A stretch of DNA of 64,000 bases, from NCBI RefSeq assembly GCF_000424625.1, contig NZ_AUKG01000002.1, positions 868,001 to 932,000 on the forward strand. The letters are read 5' to 3'. Positions within the stretch are counted from its first letter, which is position 1. The number at the start of each line of letters is the position of its first letter. Shown here piece after piece: positions 52,689-62,848 of the stretch. The position numbers and the translations under genes were made by a program. Source of the DNA: Conexibacter woesei Iso977N (GTDB lineage: Bacteria > Actinomycetota > Thermoleophilia > Solirubrobacterales > Solirubrobacteraceae). The notes under the pieces are model-generated. The model saw only the letters and a program-made list of their open reading frames with translations, was not told the origin of the DNA and did no database searches.

Positions 52689-54103
52689 GCGCCGCCGCGC
52701 CACCCGCACCGGCGACGACGCCGAAGGCCGCGTTCGACCGCAGGCTGATCGTCCCGATGATCGTCGGCGCGATCTTCAACCCCATCAACTCGTCGATCAT
52801 CGCGGTGTCCCTGGTCCCGATCGGGCACGCGTTCGGCGCGCCGGTCAGCCAGACCGTGTGGCTCGTCTCCGCGCTCTACCTCGCGACCGCGATCGGCCAG
52901 CCGGTCGTCGGCCGCCTCGTCGACGCGTTCGGGCCGCGCCCGCTCTACCTCGGCGGCTCCGCGCTGATGGTCCTCGGCGGCCTGCTCGGGACGGTGGCGC
53001 CGTCGCTCGGCGTCCTGATCGCCGCCCGCGTCCTGCTCGGCTTCGGGACCTGCTCCGGCTACCCGGCCGCGATGTACCTGATCCGCTCCGAGGCGCGCCG
53101 CACCGGCCAGGACTCGCCCGCGGGCGTGCTGACGACGCTCTCGATCTCGACCCAGACGATCTCGGTGATCGGCCCGTCGCTCGGCGGCCTGCTGATCGCG
53201 ATCGGAGGGTGGCGGTCGACCATCGCCATCAACATCCCGCTCGGCCTGCTCGGCATCGCGCTCGGCCTGCTGCTGCTGCCCAGGCACACGCGCACGGTCG
53301 ACGCGGACGAGCAGCAACATGGCTTCGACGTCCCCGGCATCGCGCTGTTCGCCGCCGCGCTGACCGCGCTGCTGCTGTTCCTGATGAACATCGACCTCGA
53401 CCACACGTACCTGCTCGCGATCGCCGCGGCCCTCGGAGCCGCCTTCGCGGTCCGCGAGCTGCGCGTCACCCACACCGACCCGTTCATCGACCTGCGCGTC
53501 CTCTCCGGCAACGGCCCGCTGCTGGCCACCTACGCCCGGACGATCCTGACGATGATCATCTCCTACGCCTTCCTCTACGGCTTCACCCAGTGGCTGGAGG
53601 ACGGCCGCGGCCTCTCGGCCTCGGCGGCGGGCCTGATCCTGCTCCCGATGTTCGCCACCGGGATCGTCGTCGCCGCCCTCACCGGCCGCCGCCAGGCGGT
53701 CCGCGGCAAGCTCGTGGTCGGGAGCATCTGCCAGCTCATCGCGATCATCCTGCTCTTCGCCCTCGACGGGAACAGCCCGCTGTGGCTGCCGATCCTGATC
53801 GCGCTGATCCTCGGGATCCCGCAGGGCCTCAACAACCTCGCCAACCAGAACGCCCTCTACTTCCAGGCCGAGCCCGAGCGCATCGCCGCCTCCGCCGGCC
53901 TCAGCCGCACCTTCGGCTACCTCGGTGCGATCGCCGCCTCGGCGGCCACCGGCGCGTTCTTCGGCGCGACCGCCGACACGTCCGGCCTGCACCACCTCGC
54001 GCTCTTCCTCGTCGGCGTCGCCGTGCTCTTCCTGATCATCACGCTCGCCGACCGCTCGCTGTCGCTCCTCACCAAGACCAAGGACCAGAACTCATGCCCG
54101 TGA
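52685..54103 (+). CDS. MFS drug/solute exporter (DHA2 type)
   Basis: A 472-residue MFS protein with about 12-14 membrane segments. Motif A is GQPVVGRLVDAFGPRPLYLGG; motif C-like region is TQTISVIGPSLGGLLI. The length and motifs point to DHA2-type drug:proton antiporters. Overlaps marR (ATGA) and the next gene by ten bases, so they form one operon. Confidence 0.92.
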   Translation: MSAAAPPAPATTPKAAFDRRLIVPMIVGAIFNPINSSIIAVSLVPIGHAFGAPVSQTVWLVSALYLATAIGQPVVGRLVDAFGPRPLYLGGSALMVLGGLLGTVAPSLGVLIAARVLLGFGTCSGYPAAMYLIRSEARRTGQDSPAGVLTTLSISTQTISVIGPSLGGLLIAIGGWRSTIAINIPLGLLGIALGLLLLPRHTRTVDADEQQHGFDVPGIALFAAALTALLLFLMNIDLDHTYLLAIAAALGAAFAVRELRVTHTDPFIDLRVLSGNGPLLATYARTILTMIISYAFLYGFTQWLEDGRGLSASAAGLILLPMFATGIVVAALTGRRQAVRGKLVVGSICQLIAIILLFALDGNSPLWLPILIALILGIPQGLNNLANQNALYFQAEPERIAASAGLSRTFGYLGAIAASAATGAFFGATADTSGLHHLALFLVGVAVLFLIITLADRSLSLLTKTKDQNSCP

Positions 54104-54660
54104 CCCAGCTGGATCCCCAGACCGCCCTCGTCGTCATCGACCTGCAGACCGGCATCGTCGGGATGGATGGGCTCGCGCCGAACAGCGCCGCCGACGTCAT
54201 CGCCCGCTCCGCCGAGCTGATCGGCGCCTTCCGCGCCCGCGACCTCCCGGTCGTGCTCGTCAACGTCAACGCCCAGCCGCCCGGCCGCACCGAGATCCCG
54301 CCGCGCTTCCAGGGCGAGATCCCGGAGGAGTGGACGCGCCTGGTCGGCGAGCTCGACGTGCAGCCGTCCGACATCCTCGTCACCAAGCGCTCACGCGGCG
54401 CGTTCGCGACGACCGACCTCGAGCAGCAGCTGCGCGACCGCGGCGTCACGCAGATCGTGCTGACCGGCATCTCGACCAGCGCCGGCGTCGAGTCGACCGC
54501 GCGCGAGGCCCACGAGCGCGGCCTCAACGTCACGCTCGCGACCGACGCCACGACCGACAGCAGCGCCGACGCCTATGCCTACAGCCTGGCCAACACCTAC
54601 CCGAAGATCTCGGAGACCGGGACGACCGCCGAGATCCTCGCGCTGCTGCCGCCCGCCTAG
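54094..54660 (+). CDS. Isochorismatase-like hydrolase lacking the nucleophilic cysteine
   Basis: A 188-residue isochorismatase-fold protein: Asp16 in VVIDLQ and a lysine in LVTKRS are present, but the usual catalytic Cys of the TSxCVE motif is Gly131 (TSAGVESTA). This is a known branch of the family, which may hydrolyse isochorismate-like substrates without a Cys or have another role. Third gene of the MarR operon; it could degrade the compound sensed by MarR. Confidence 0.85.
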   Translation: MPVTQLDPQTALVVIDLQTGIVGMDGLAPNSAADVIARSAELIGAFRARDLPVVLVNVNAQPPGRTEIPPRFQGEIPEEWTRLVGELDVQPSDILVTKRSRGAFATTDLEQQLRDRGVTQIVLTGISTSAGVESTAREAHERGLNVTLATDATTDSSADAYAYSLANTYPKISETGTTAEILALLPPA

Positions 54661-57600
54661 CGGACGGTGAACGCCACGGTGACCGCCCTGCCGCCGGCCG
54701 GGGTGAGCGTCAGCTCGTACCTGCCCTTGGGCAACGACCCCAACTTGACGACGACCGACCTGGTGTCCTTGACGGTCGACCCGATGGCCTTGCCGTAGCC
54801 GGCGTAGCGCTTGCACGTCGCGCCGGAGCACCTGCTCCCGCGCGCGAGCCGGACGGTGACCCTCGCCGCCCGGGAGAGGGCGAAGGCGACCGTCGTCGCG
54901 CGCCGCCCGTGCGACCGCTTCCTGGCGATCGCGACCTTCGGGCGGGCCGCGAACGCCGGCGCGGCGAGGACGGGGCCGGCCGGCGGCGCGTTGACCGAGG
55001 GCGTCGTGAGCGGCGCCGCGGGCGGCGCCGGCGTCACGGTCGTGCTGGTCGTCGTCGAAGTTGTCGTTGTCGTCGTAGCGGTCGAGGTGGTGGTGCCGGT
55101 CGGCGTCGTGTCCGGTGGCGTGGTCCCGCCCGGCAGCGTGAACGTCCGGTCCTCGCCGGTCTCGGCGACGACGCCGCTCTCGCGGATCGCCTCGACGCGC
55201 GCGTGGTACGTGACGCCCGGCACGAGCCCGTCGGCCGCCTTCAGCGTCGCCGTCTCGCTCACCGGCGCGGTCCCGGACCCGACGTCCTGCGTCGCGGTCG
55301 CGTGCCCGTACGCGGTCGACGTGCCCCACACGAACCGCAGCCCGGTCGCGCGGCCCGCCGGGTTGACGCTGCCCGCCAGCTGCGCGCTGTCGGTGCCGAG
55401 CGCGCTCGCCGCGGTCGTCGTCGCCACCGGGACCTCCGCCGGCGAGCACGCGATGCCCGGCGCGTTCAGGCCCCAGGCCTCCAGCGTCCCGCTGTCCGGA
55501 ACGTTGCTGTCGGTGATCGACAGCGTCCACGAGCCCGCCAGCGGATGGCCGTCGAACGCCGACAGGGCGCCGACCGGCCGCACGCTCCCGGTGACCGGAC
55601 CGCTCCCGGTCTCCGACACCGGGCTCGCCGCCTCGTCGTCGAAGGTCAAGCCCTCCAGGTCGTGCGCCGACCAGTTGTAGTTGGAGGGGGCGAACAGCGT
55701 CACGTTCACGCCGTCGTGGATCAGCCTGATCGACAGGTCGCCGAGCCACGTGTGCAGCAGCTCGTCGATCCGGACGTTGACGTCGGTCACGTTGCCGGAC
55801 GCGCTCACGGAGATCCCGGACGTCACCGTCCGCATGTCCGGGATCGCGACGCGCGTCGCGGAGCCCGCGCCGGTCTCGACCCACACCGGCGTCGTCACGG
55901 TGCCGCCGTCGGCGCCCGGCGCGGTCGCCGTCAGGCTCGTCTTGACGCCCGCGCCGCACGTGCTCGGCAGCCTCACGCTCAAGGCGGAGGTGTTGCTCGC
56001 GCTGCGCGCCTGGCCCAGCGTCGGCCACGTCGCGCTGCCGTCCACGACCGTCCCGCCGCCGCTGACCGCGGTCAGCGTCCCGGTGATCCCGGTCTCGTCG
56101 GTCAGCGCCGCGCCGGTCAGCGGCTGGGCGATCCGGACGGTCTCGCCCGGCTCGACGATCCCGTCGTTGTCCCCGCCCGGGTACGGGTCGGACACGGTCG
56201 CGCTGCCCGGGACCCTCAGGCCTGCGGGCAGGTTGTAGGCCTCGTGCGGCGCGAGGTCGGCGGCGCCCGCGCTGCTCGTGGAGGCGCCGTAGCCCATCCC
56301 GCGCGCGGCGAACGCGCGCCAGACGTCGTCGTAGTAGTCGTCGGCCGCGCCCGGCGCGCTGCGGATCGCGACCGCCTCGCGCAGGATCGCGTCGCGCTCG
56401 TCCAACATGGAGGGGTTGGCGGGGGAGAGGCGCAGGCCGCCGGTCACCAGCGTCAGCGCGGCGTTCGAGCCGACCGCCGTGCGCAGGTCCCACAGCGTCT
56501 CGGCGAACACCTCGCTGCCGTTGTGCGGGCTGGAGTTGTTGGTGTGGGCGATGTCGCCGTAGGTGTAGCCGCCCAGGACCGGCTGGCCCGCGTAGCCGTT
56601 GCACGCGGCGGTCGCGCCGGCCGGGTCGACCGGGCAGTCGATCGGCTTGGCGCGAATGCCGCCCGCGCCGACGACGTAGTCGCCGAGCGTGACCTGGGCC
56701 GGCGCGGACGTGTCGGTGATCCGGCCGAGGCTGACGAGGTGGTCCAAGGCGTAGAAGTCGCTCCACGCCTCGCCCATCATCGTGGCCTGGCCGGAGTACA
56801 GCTCGCTGGCACCGGACGGCGTGACGACGAGGCGGTTGCTGAGGCCGTGGCCGTACTCGTGCCAGACGACGTCGGCGACGTCGGCGCCGTTGACGTCCCT
56901 CGTGTCCCACAGGTACATCTGCATCCGGCCCGGCGTGCCGTCGGGCGGCGTGGCGAAGTTCGCGTTGTTGCGCAGGTTGATGTCGTTGGTGGTGTTGCCG
57001 CCGTCGTCGACCTCGACCTGCACGTAGTCGTTGCCCACGCCGACGCCCGCGGGGTTGTCGCGCTGGAAGTTGCCCGACGCCGCGTCGAAGCCGATCGGGG
57101 CCGCGGCGAGGTGGTCGTGGTACTGGTTGACCAACACATGGGCGTTGGTCGCCGCCTGGTTCAGGTTGGTGGACTCGGTCGCCGTCCTGTCCGCGTCCGA
57201 GTTCCACGTGCAGCCGGACACCGGGCACGGGCCCGCGCCCGGGAACGTGTGCGAGGCGGTGTAGAGCCAGTCGTAGCCGCCGTCGCTCTGCCCGCTGGCC
57301 GGGATCTGCGTCGTGCCCGCCGACTCCAGGCCCGGCGCGGGGTTCGCCTCGTCACGGTCGCCGTAGGTGCGCGCGTTGGCGCCCCACAGCCGCGTGCCGC
57401 CGGCGTTGTCGTCGTACCACGAGGCCGGCATCGTGACGCCGACCGCCGCGCCGGCATCCGGGTCCTTGGGGTAGACGTTGGCCTGGCCGAGGTCGTCGGT
57501 GACCGACGTGCGCGTCAGGACCGCGCCGCTGCTCGCATCGACGAGCACGTTGTACATCGTGTCGCCCGCGCCGTCGGCGGTGACGCTCCAGGCCAGCCGC

Positions 57601-58214
57601 GGCCCGTCGGCGGCGGTGTCGGTCCACTGCAGCCGCGCGCTCTCGCCGGTCGTGAAGTCCGCGCTGTCGTGCGACGACGCGGTCAGCCCCGGCGCCAGGC
57701 CGGAGCCGTGCGCGGCCTGGCGCGCGGTGCCGAGCGAGGCGGTCGCGCCGATGGCGGCGCGCGTGGTGTCCAGCGCGGCGTCCGCCACCGCGTGGCCGGT
57801 GACCTCGATCAGCCGCCCGTCGCGCGTGACGTGCGCGTTGAGGCCCGAGTCGTAGGACTCGACCCCGTCGAGGACCTGGTCGTAGCGCAGGTGGGTGATG
57901 CCGTCCGGGCTGGTCGACCTCGCGACGAGCTGCAGCGTGTCGACGTCGTCGCCGTCGAGGCCGAAGCTCCCCGCGTGCGCGCGCACGTAGCCGAGCGCGA
58001 TCGACTCCGGCGACGCGTTCGACGGCCCGGTCAGCAGCCCGTCGGCGGGCGCGGCCTTCACGGCCTCGACGTCGCGCGCGACCTCCGCGCCGCGGCGGTC
58101 GAGGTGCGGCAGCGCGTCGTCGGCCGACGCGACCACCGGCGCCACCGCGCACGTCATCGCCACAGCCATCCCTGCCGTCACCGCGCCCAGGCGGCCCCAT
58201 CCGTGTCGCACCAC
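54657..58214 (-). CDS. Secreted M36 (fungalysin-type) metalloprotease
   Basis: A 1185-residue exported protease. After a signal peptide (AVAMTCAVAPVVASA) and an inhibitory propeptide of about 250 residues comes the M36 catalytic domain: HEYGH at His452, with EAWSDF supplying the third zinc ligand. A proprotein-convertase P-like domain (VRIDELLHTWLGDLSIRLI, SWTLSITDSNVP) follows, then a fibronectin-like stretch, a threonine linker and a beta-rich tail ending in GRAVTVAFTVR. It digests extracellular proteins. GTG 58214 gives a good signal sequence; GTG 58211 is an alternative. Confidence 0.85.
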   Translation of the reverse strand: MVRHGWGRLGAVTAGMAVAMTCAVAPVVASADDALPHLDRRGAEVARDVEAVKAAPADGLLTGPSNASPESIALGYVRAHAGSFGLDGDDVDTLQLVARSTSPDGITHLRYDQVLDGVESYDSGLNAHVTRDGRLIEVTGHAVADAALDTTRAAIGATASLGTARQAAHGSGLAPGLTASSHDSADFTTGESARLQWTDTAADGPRLAWSVTADGAGDTMYNVLVDASSGAVLTRTSVTDDLGQANVYPKDPDAGAAVGVTMPASWYDDNAGGTRLWGANARTYGDRDEANPAPGLESAGTTQIPASGQSDGGYDWLYTASHTFPGAGPCPVSGCTWNSDADRTATESTNLNQAATNAHVLVNQYHDHLAAAPIGFDAASGNFQRDNPAGVGVGNDYVQVEVDDGGNTTNDINLRNNANFATPPDGTPGRMQMYLWDTRDVNGADVADVVWHEYGHGLSNRLVVTPSGASELYSGQATMMGEAWSDFYALDHLVSLGRITDTSAPAQVTLGDYVVGAGGIRAKPIDCPVDPAGATAACNGYAGQPVLGGYTYGDIAHTNNSSPHNGSEVFAETLWDLRTAVGSNAALTLVTGGLRLSPANPSMLDERDAILREAVAIRSAPGAADDYYDDVWRAFAARGMGYGASTSSAGAADLAPHEAYNLPAGLRVPGSATVSDPYPGGDNDGIVEPGETVRIAQPLTGAALTDETGITGTLTAVSGGGTVVDGSATWPTLGQARSASNTSALSVRLPSTCGAGVKTSLTATAPGADGGTVTTPVWVETGAGSATRVAIPDMRTVTSGISVSASGNVTDVNVRIDELLHTWLGDLSIRLIHDGVNVTLFAPSNYNWSAHDLEGLTFDDEAASPVSETGSGPVTGSVRPVGALSAFDGHPLAGSWTLSITDSNVPDSGTLEAWGLNAPGIACSPAEVPVATTTAASALGTDSAQLAGSVNPAGRATGLRFVWGTSTAYGHATATQDVGSGTAPVSETATLKAADGLVPGVTYHARVEAIRESGVVAETGEDRTFTLPGGTTPPDTTPTGTTTSTATTTTTTSTTTSTTVTPAPPAAPLTTPSVNAPPAGPVLAAPAFAARPKVAIARKRSHGRRATTVAFALSRAARVTVRLARGSRCSGATCKRYAGYGKAIGSTVKDTRSVVVKLGSLPKGRYELTLTPAGGRAVTVAFTVR

Positions 58215-58357
58215 CGCGCGCGTTCCTCTCCGTCTCGATCGGTCGCGCAATGTATCGGTGCATCGGCGCTTTGGCGATAGCGCGCCTGTACGAGATCTGT
58301 ACATCTGGCGCGCTGGCCTGCACGGAGTACGTACGTCTGCGGACGCACGCTGTGTGC

Positions 58358-58438
58358 ATGGACATCATCGCCATCCTCCTGCTCGTCGCGACGTTCGCGT
58401 CGCTGGCGGGTCTGATCGAGCTTCTGGACCGCGTATGA
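58358..58438 (+). CDS. 26-residue hydrophobic peptide upstream of kdpF
   Basis: MDIIAILLLVATFASLAGLI and six more residues (ELLDRV): one membrane helix with an acidic tail. Its TGA overlaps the ATG of kdpF (ATGA), so it would be translated first in the operon. It resembles KdpF in size and topology but not clearly in sequence. It may be an extra small Kdp subunit or a leader peptide. The 143 bases upstream, back to the protease gene, must hold the kdp promoter. Confidence 0.55.
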   Translation: MDIIAILLLVATFASLAGLIELLDRV

Positions 58439-58524
58439 GGGGCTCGGACCTGTTCGGCCTGATCGTGTGCGTGCTCGTGCTCGCCTACCTCCTCTACGCG
58501 CTGCTGCGCGGGGAGCGGTTCTAG
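58435..58524 (+). CDS. kdpF: KdpF, small subunit of the Kdp potassium pump
   Basis: A 29-residue single-helix peptide (GLIVCVLVLAYLLYALLRGE) with the length, one membrane segment and R-x-E-x-F ending of KdpF, which stabilises the KdpABC complex. It lies two bases before kdpA, as in other genomes. Confidence 0.88.
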   Translation: MRGSDLFGLIVCVLVLAYLLYALLRGERF

Positions 58525-58526
58525 CG

Positions 58527-60257
58527 ATGGGCCAGGGAACGCTGCAGATCGTCGTCTTCTTCGCGGTCGTCGTCGCCGTCGCGCCGTTCTTCGGCGCCTA
58601 CATGGCGCGCGTCTTCTCCGACGAGCGCGTCTTCCTGACGCCCGTCGTCGCACCGGTCGAGCGCCTGCTCTACCGCCTCTTCCGGGTGGACCCCGAGCAG
58701 GAGCAGGACTGGAAGGCCTATGCCAAGTCCTTGGTCATCGTCTCGGTCCTCTTCGCGCTGCTGCTGTACGTCATCCTGCGCACGCAGGGGATCCACCCGT
58801 TCAACCCCGAGGGCTTCAGGTCCGGGACGTGGGACGTGTCGTTCAACACGGCCTCCTCGTTCCTGACCAACACCAACTGGCAGTTCTACGGCGGGGAGAC
58901 GACGATGTCGTACTTCTCGCAGATGGCCGGCCTGGCCGTCCAGAACTTCGTCTCGGCCGCAGTTGGCATCGCGGTGCTCGTCGCGCTGATCCGCGGTATC
59001 ACTGCCCGCCACGGCAACGGGTCGCTGGGCAACTTCTACAAGGACCTGACCCGGATCATCCTGTACATCCTGGTCCCGCTGTCGGTCGTCGCGACGATCG
59101 TCCTGGTCAGCCAGGGCGTCATCCAGACGCTCGGCGGGACGACCGGCGACATCGCCCGCGGGCCGGTGGCCTCGCAGGAGGCGATCAAGATGATCGGGAC
59201 CAACGGCGGCGGGTTCTTCAACGTGAACTCGGCCTATCCGTTCGAGAACCCGACGGCGTTCAGCAACTTCGTCGAGATGTTCCTCATCATGTTGATCCCG
59301 GCGTCGCTGCCGTTCGCCTTCGGCCGGATGGTGGGCAACCGCCGCCAGGGCTGGGTGATCTTCGGCGCGATGTCGTTCCTGTTCGTGATCAGCGTCGCGG
59401 TCGTCTACGCCGCCGAGCAGCACGGCACGCCCGCGCAGCACCTGGCGGGTCTGAACACCGGGCACATCGCGGGCTCGACCGGCGGCAACCTCGAGGGCAA
59501 GGAGCAGCGCTTCGGCGTCGCCTCGACCTCGCTGTTCACGGCGATCACGACCGTGATCTCCTGTGGCGCGGTCAACGGCGCGTTCCAATCGCTGACCGGC
59601 CTCGGCGGCCTGGTCCCGATGGTCAACCTGGGGTACTCGGAGTCCGTCTTCGGCGGCGTCGGGACCGGGTTGTACATGATGCTGCTGTTCGTCCTGCTGG
59701 CCGTGTTCATCGGCGGCCTGATGGTCGGGCGCACGCCGGAGTACCTGGGCAAGAAGATCGAGCCCAAGGACGTCAAGCTGGTGACGATCGGCGCGTTGTT
59801 CACCGCCTTGATCGTGCTGGTGCTCACGGCGCTGGCGGTGTCGACCAAGTACGGCGGCCCGTCGATCTACGCCTCCGGTCCGCAGGGCTTCAGCGAGACG
59901 TTCTACGCCTACCTGTCGCAGGCCAACAACAACGGCTCGGCCTTCGCCGGCTACACCGGCTACCTGCAGCCCAACGCGCCCGGCAACGTCGGCGCCCACG
60001 GCATCACGTTCGCCGACATCATGGGCGGCTTCGCGATGCTCTTCGGCCGCTTCGTGCCGATCCTCGCGGTGCTCGCCGTGGGCGGTGGGCTGGCCAAGAA
60101 GAAGGTCTCACCGGTCGGCCTCGGCACGCTGCGCACCGACACGCCGACGTTCGGCGTCCTGCTGGTCGGCGTCGTGGTGCTGATCGGCGCCCTGACGTTC
60201 CTGCCGGCCTTCCTGCTGGGCCCGATCGTCCAGTCCCTCACGACCAACCTCTTCTAG
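58527..60257 (+). CDS. kdpA: KdpA, potassium-binding channel subunit
   Basis: A 576-residue integral membrane protein, the ion channel subunit of the Kdp ATPase. The four selectivity-filter-like loops are seen around TASSFLTNTNWQ, IGTNGGGFFNVNSAYPFENPT, VISCGAVNGAF and YLSQANNNGSAFAG. It imports K+ at very low external concentration. ATG 58527 is the conserved N-terminus. Confidence 0.95.
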   Translation: MGQGTLQIVVFFAVVVAVAPFFGAYMARVFSDERVFLTPVVAPVERLLYRLFRVDPEQEQDWKAYAKSLVIVSVLFALLLYVILRTQGIHPFNPEGFRSGTWDVSFNTASSFLTNTNWQFYGGETTMSYFSQMAGLAVQNFVSAAVGIAVLVALIRGITARHGNGSLGNFYKDLTRIILYILVPLSVVATIVLVSQGVIQTLGGTTGDIARGPVASQEAIKMIGTNGGGFFNVNSAYPFENPTAFSNFVEMFLIMLIPASLPFAFGRMVGNRRQGWVIFGAMSFLFVISVAVVYAAEQHGTPAQHLAGLNTGHIAGSTGGNLEGKEQRFGVASTSLFTAITTVISCGAVNGAFQSLTGLGGLVPMVNLGYSESVFGGVGTGLYMMLLFVLLAVFIGGLMVGRTPEYLGKKIEPKDVKLVTIGALFTALIVLVLTALAVSTKYGGPSIYASGPQGFSETFYAYLSQANNNGSAFAGYTGYLQPNAPGNVGAHGITFADIMGGFAMLFGRFVPILAVLAVGGGLAKKKVSPVGLGTLRTDTPTFGVLLVGVVVLIGALTFLPAFLLGPIVQSLTTNLF

Positions 60258-60263
60258 AACATC

Positions 60264-60848
60264 ATGTTGACCAAGGACCTCATCCGCGGCTCGCTGGTGG
60301 TCGTCGTGCTCACCGTCCTGCTGGGTCTCGCATACCCGCTGGCCATGACCGGGATCGCGCAGGTCGCGTTCTCCGGCAAGGCCAACGGCTCGCTGATCAA
60401 GCAGGACGGCAAGGTCGTCGGCTCCACGCTGCTCGGCCAGGCCAGGAAGGGCAAGGGCTACTTCGTGCCCCGCCCGTCGGCCACCGACTACAGCGCGTCC
60501 GTCACCTACTTCGGCAACCACGGCCCGAACCAGAACAGCACCATGTACCTGACGCGTCAGAACCTCGACGCCTACATCAAGCGCGAGCAGCCCTATGACA
60601 ACGGGCTGACCGCCAAGCAGGTCCCGGTGGATGCCGCGACGTTCAGCGCGTCGGGCGTCGACCCGGACATCTCGAAGGCCAACGCCGCGATCCAGGCGCA
60701 TCGCGTCGCTGCGGTGCGCCACCTCCCGCTCGACCAAGTCCATGCCCTTGTCAAGAACTACACCGACGGCCGCGGCCTCGGCGTCTTCGGCGAGCCGGGC
60801 GTGAACGTGACCGAGCTCAACCGCGCCCTCGACCAGGTGACTCGATGA
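60264..60848 (+). CDS. kdpC: KdpC, accessory subunit of the Kdp ATPase
   Basis: A 194-residue KdpC with one N-terminal membrane helix ([19 protein letters not shown]) and an external domain with [12 protein letters not shown] and [15 protein letters not shown]. It is placed before kdpB, not after it. Its stop overlaps kdpB by ATGA. Confidence 0.95.
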   Translation: MLTKDLIRGSLVVVVLTVLLGLAYPLAMTGIAQVAFSGKANGSLIKQDGKVVGSTLLGQARKGKGYFVPRPSATDYSASVTYFGNHGPNQNSTMYLTRQNLDAYIKREQPYDNGLTAKQVPVDAATFSASGVDPDISKANAAIQAHRVAAVRHLPLDQVHALVKNYTDGRGLGVFGEPGVNVTELNRALDQVTR

Positions 60849-62848
60849 CCCTCAGCCGTTCCGTCGTCCTCGACTCGTTCCGCAAGCTCGACCCGCGGAT
60901 CCAGGTCCGCAACCCGGTCATGTTCGTGGTCGAGATCGGGGCGGTCATCGCGACCGGCGCCGGCATCGCCGGCTCGTCGGACCCGCGCTGGTTCACGTTC
61001 ACGGTCGCGGTCTGGCTGTGGCTGACGGTCGTCTTCGCCAACCTCGCCGAGGCGCTGGCCGAGGGCCGCGGCAAGGCGCAGGCCGACGCGCTGCGCGCGA
61101 TGCGCAGCGACACGGTGGCGCGGATGCAGGACGGCTCCGAGCGACCGGCGGCCGAGCTGCACCGCGGCGACATGGTCGTCGTCGAGGCCGGCGAGGCGAT
61201 CCCCGGTGACGGCACCGTCACGGAGGGGATCGCCACGGTCGACGAGTCGGCGATCACGGGCGAGTCGGCGCCGGTCATCCGCGAGTCGGGCGGCGACCGC
61301 AGCGCGGTCACCGGCGGCACGCGCGTGCTGAGCGACCGCATCGTCGTGGAGATCACGGCCGAGCCCGGGCAGTCGTTCCTGGACCGGATGATCGCGCTGG
61401 TCGAGGGCGCCGAGCGGCGCAAGACGCCGAACGAGATCGCGCTGAACATCCTGCTCGCGGGGCTGACGATCGTCTTCCTGGTCGTCGTCGCGACGCTGCT
61501 GCCGTTCGCGCGCTTCGCCGGTGGCGACATCTCGCTGACCACCGAGATCGCGTTGTTGGTGGCGTTGATCCCGACGACGATCGGGGCGCTGCTGAGCGCG
61601 ATCGGCATCGCGGGCATGGACCGCCTCGTCCGGCGCAACGTCCTTGCCCTGAGCGGCCGCGCGGTCGAGGCGTCCGGCGACGTGGACGTCCTGCTGCTGG
61701 ACAAGACCGGCACGATCACGCTCGGCAACCGCCAGGCCGCGGAGTTCGTCCCGATGCCGGGCGTGACCGAGACCCAGCTCGCCGAGGCGGCGCAGTTGTC
61801 GTCCTTGGCCGACGAGACGCCCGAGGGCCGCTCGATCGTCGTGCTCGCCAAGTCGTTCGGGATCCGCGAGCGCACGCTCGCGCCGCACGAGGCCGAGTTC
61901 GTCCCGTTCACCGCGCAGACGCGCATGAGCGGCATCGACTACGACGGCACGCGACTGCGCAAGGGCGCGGCCGACTCGGTGATCGCGTTCGCCGAGGCCG
62001 AGGGCGGCAAGGTGCCGGACGAGCTGCGCGGCGTCGTCGAGCGGATCGCCCGCGAGGGCGGCACGCCGCTGGCCGTCGCCCGCGACTCGCAGGTGCTCGG
62101 CGTCGTGTACCTGAAGGACACCGTCAAGGAGGGCATGGCCGCTCGCTTCGAGCAGCTGCGGGCGATGGGCATCCGCACCGTCATGGTCACCGGCGACAAC
62201 CGGCTGACCGCGGCGAAGATCGCCGAGGAGGCGGGGGTCGACGACTTCCTGGCCGAGGCGACGCCGGAGCGCAAGATGGAGCTGATCAAGGCCGAGCAGG
62301 CCGAGGGCCGGCTGGTCGCGATGACCGGCGACGGCACCAACGACGCGCCCGCGCTGGCCCAGGCCGACGTCGGCGTGGCGATGAACACCGGCACCCAGGC
62401 GGCCCGCGAGGCGGGCAACATGGTGGACCTGGACAGCAACCCGACGAAGCTCATCGAGATCGTCGAGGTCGGCAAGCAGCTCCTGATCACGCGCGGAGCG
62501 CTGACCACGTTCTCGATCGCCAACGACGTCGCGAAGTACTTCGCGATCCTGCCGGCGATCTTCGTGGGGCTGTACGCCGCGCACGGCCAGTCGTCCGGCC
62601 CGCTCGACGCGTTGAACATCATGTCGCTCGGGTCGCCGCAGTCGGCGATCATCTCGGCGATCGTGTTCAACGCGGTGGTGATCCCGATGCTGGTGCCGAT
62701 CGCGCTGCGCGGCGTCGCCTACAAGGCGGTCGGCGCGACCGCGCTGCTGCGGCGCAACCTGCTGGTCTACGGCCTCGGCGGGCTGGTCGCTCCGTTCGTC
62801 GGGATCAAGTTGATCGACCTCGTCGTCCACAACATCCTGGGCGCGTGA
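60845..62848 (+). CDS. kdpB: KdpB, catalytic P-type ATPase subunit
   Basis: A 667-residue P-type ATPase. Asp286 in DKTGTIT is phosphorylated, [15 protein letters not shown] is the actuator loop, and [16 protein letters not shown] and KGAADSV mark the P and N domains. It drives K+ uptake through KdpA. Overlaps kdpC at its start and the kdpD gene by one base at its stop. Confidence 0.96.
   Translation: MTLSRSVVLDSFRKLDPRIQVRNPVMFVVEIGAVIATGAGIAGSSDPRWFTFTVAVWLWLTVVFANLAEALAEGRGKAQADALRAMRSDTVARMQDGSERPAAELHRGDMVVVEAGEAIPGDGTVTEGIATVDESAITGESAPVIRESGGDRSAVTGGTRVLSDRIVVEITAEPGQSFLDRMIALVEGAERRKTPNEIALNILLAGLTIVFLVVVATLLPFARFAGGDISLTTEIALLVALIPTTIGALLSAIGIAGMDRLVRRNVLALSGRAVEASGDVDVLLLDKTGTITLGNRQAAEFVPMPGVTETQLAEAAQLSSLADETPEGRSIVVLAKSFGIRERTLAPHEAEFVPFTAQTRMSGIDYDGTRLRKGAADSVIAFAEAEGGKVPDELRGVVERIAREGGTPLAVARDSQVLGVVYLKDTVKEGMAARFEQLRAMGIRTVMVTGDNRLTAAKIAEEAGVDDFLAEATPERKMELIKAEQAEGRLVAMTGDGTNDAPALAQADVGVAMNTGTQAAREAGNMVDLDSNPTKLIEIVEVGKQLLITRGALTTFSIANDVAKYFAILPAIFVGLYAAHGQSSGPLDALNIMSLGSPQSAIISAIVFNAVVIPMLVPIALRGVAYKAVGATALLRRNLLVYGLGGLVAPFVGIKLIDLVVHNILGA

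Noticed and set aside
54330-58280. A 1316-codon open frame on the plus strand
   Set aside because: It is antisense to the M36 protease with no recognisable domain.
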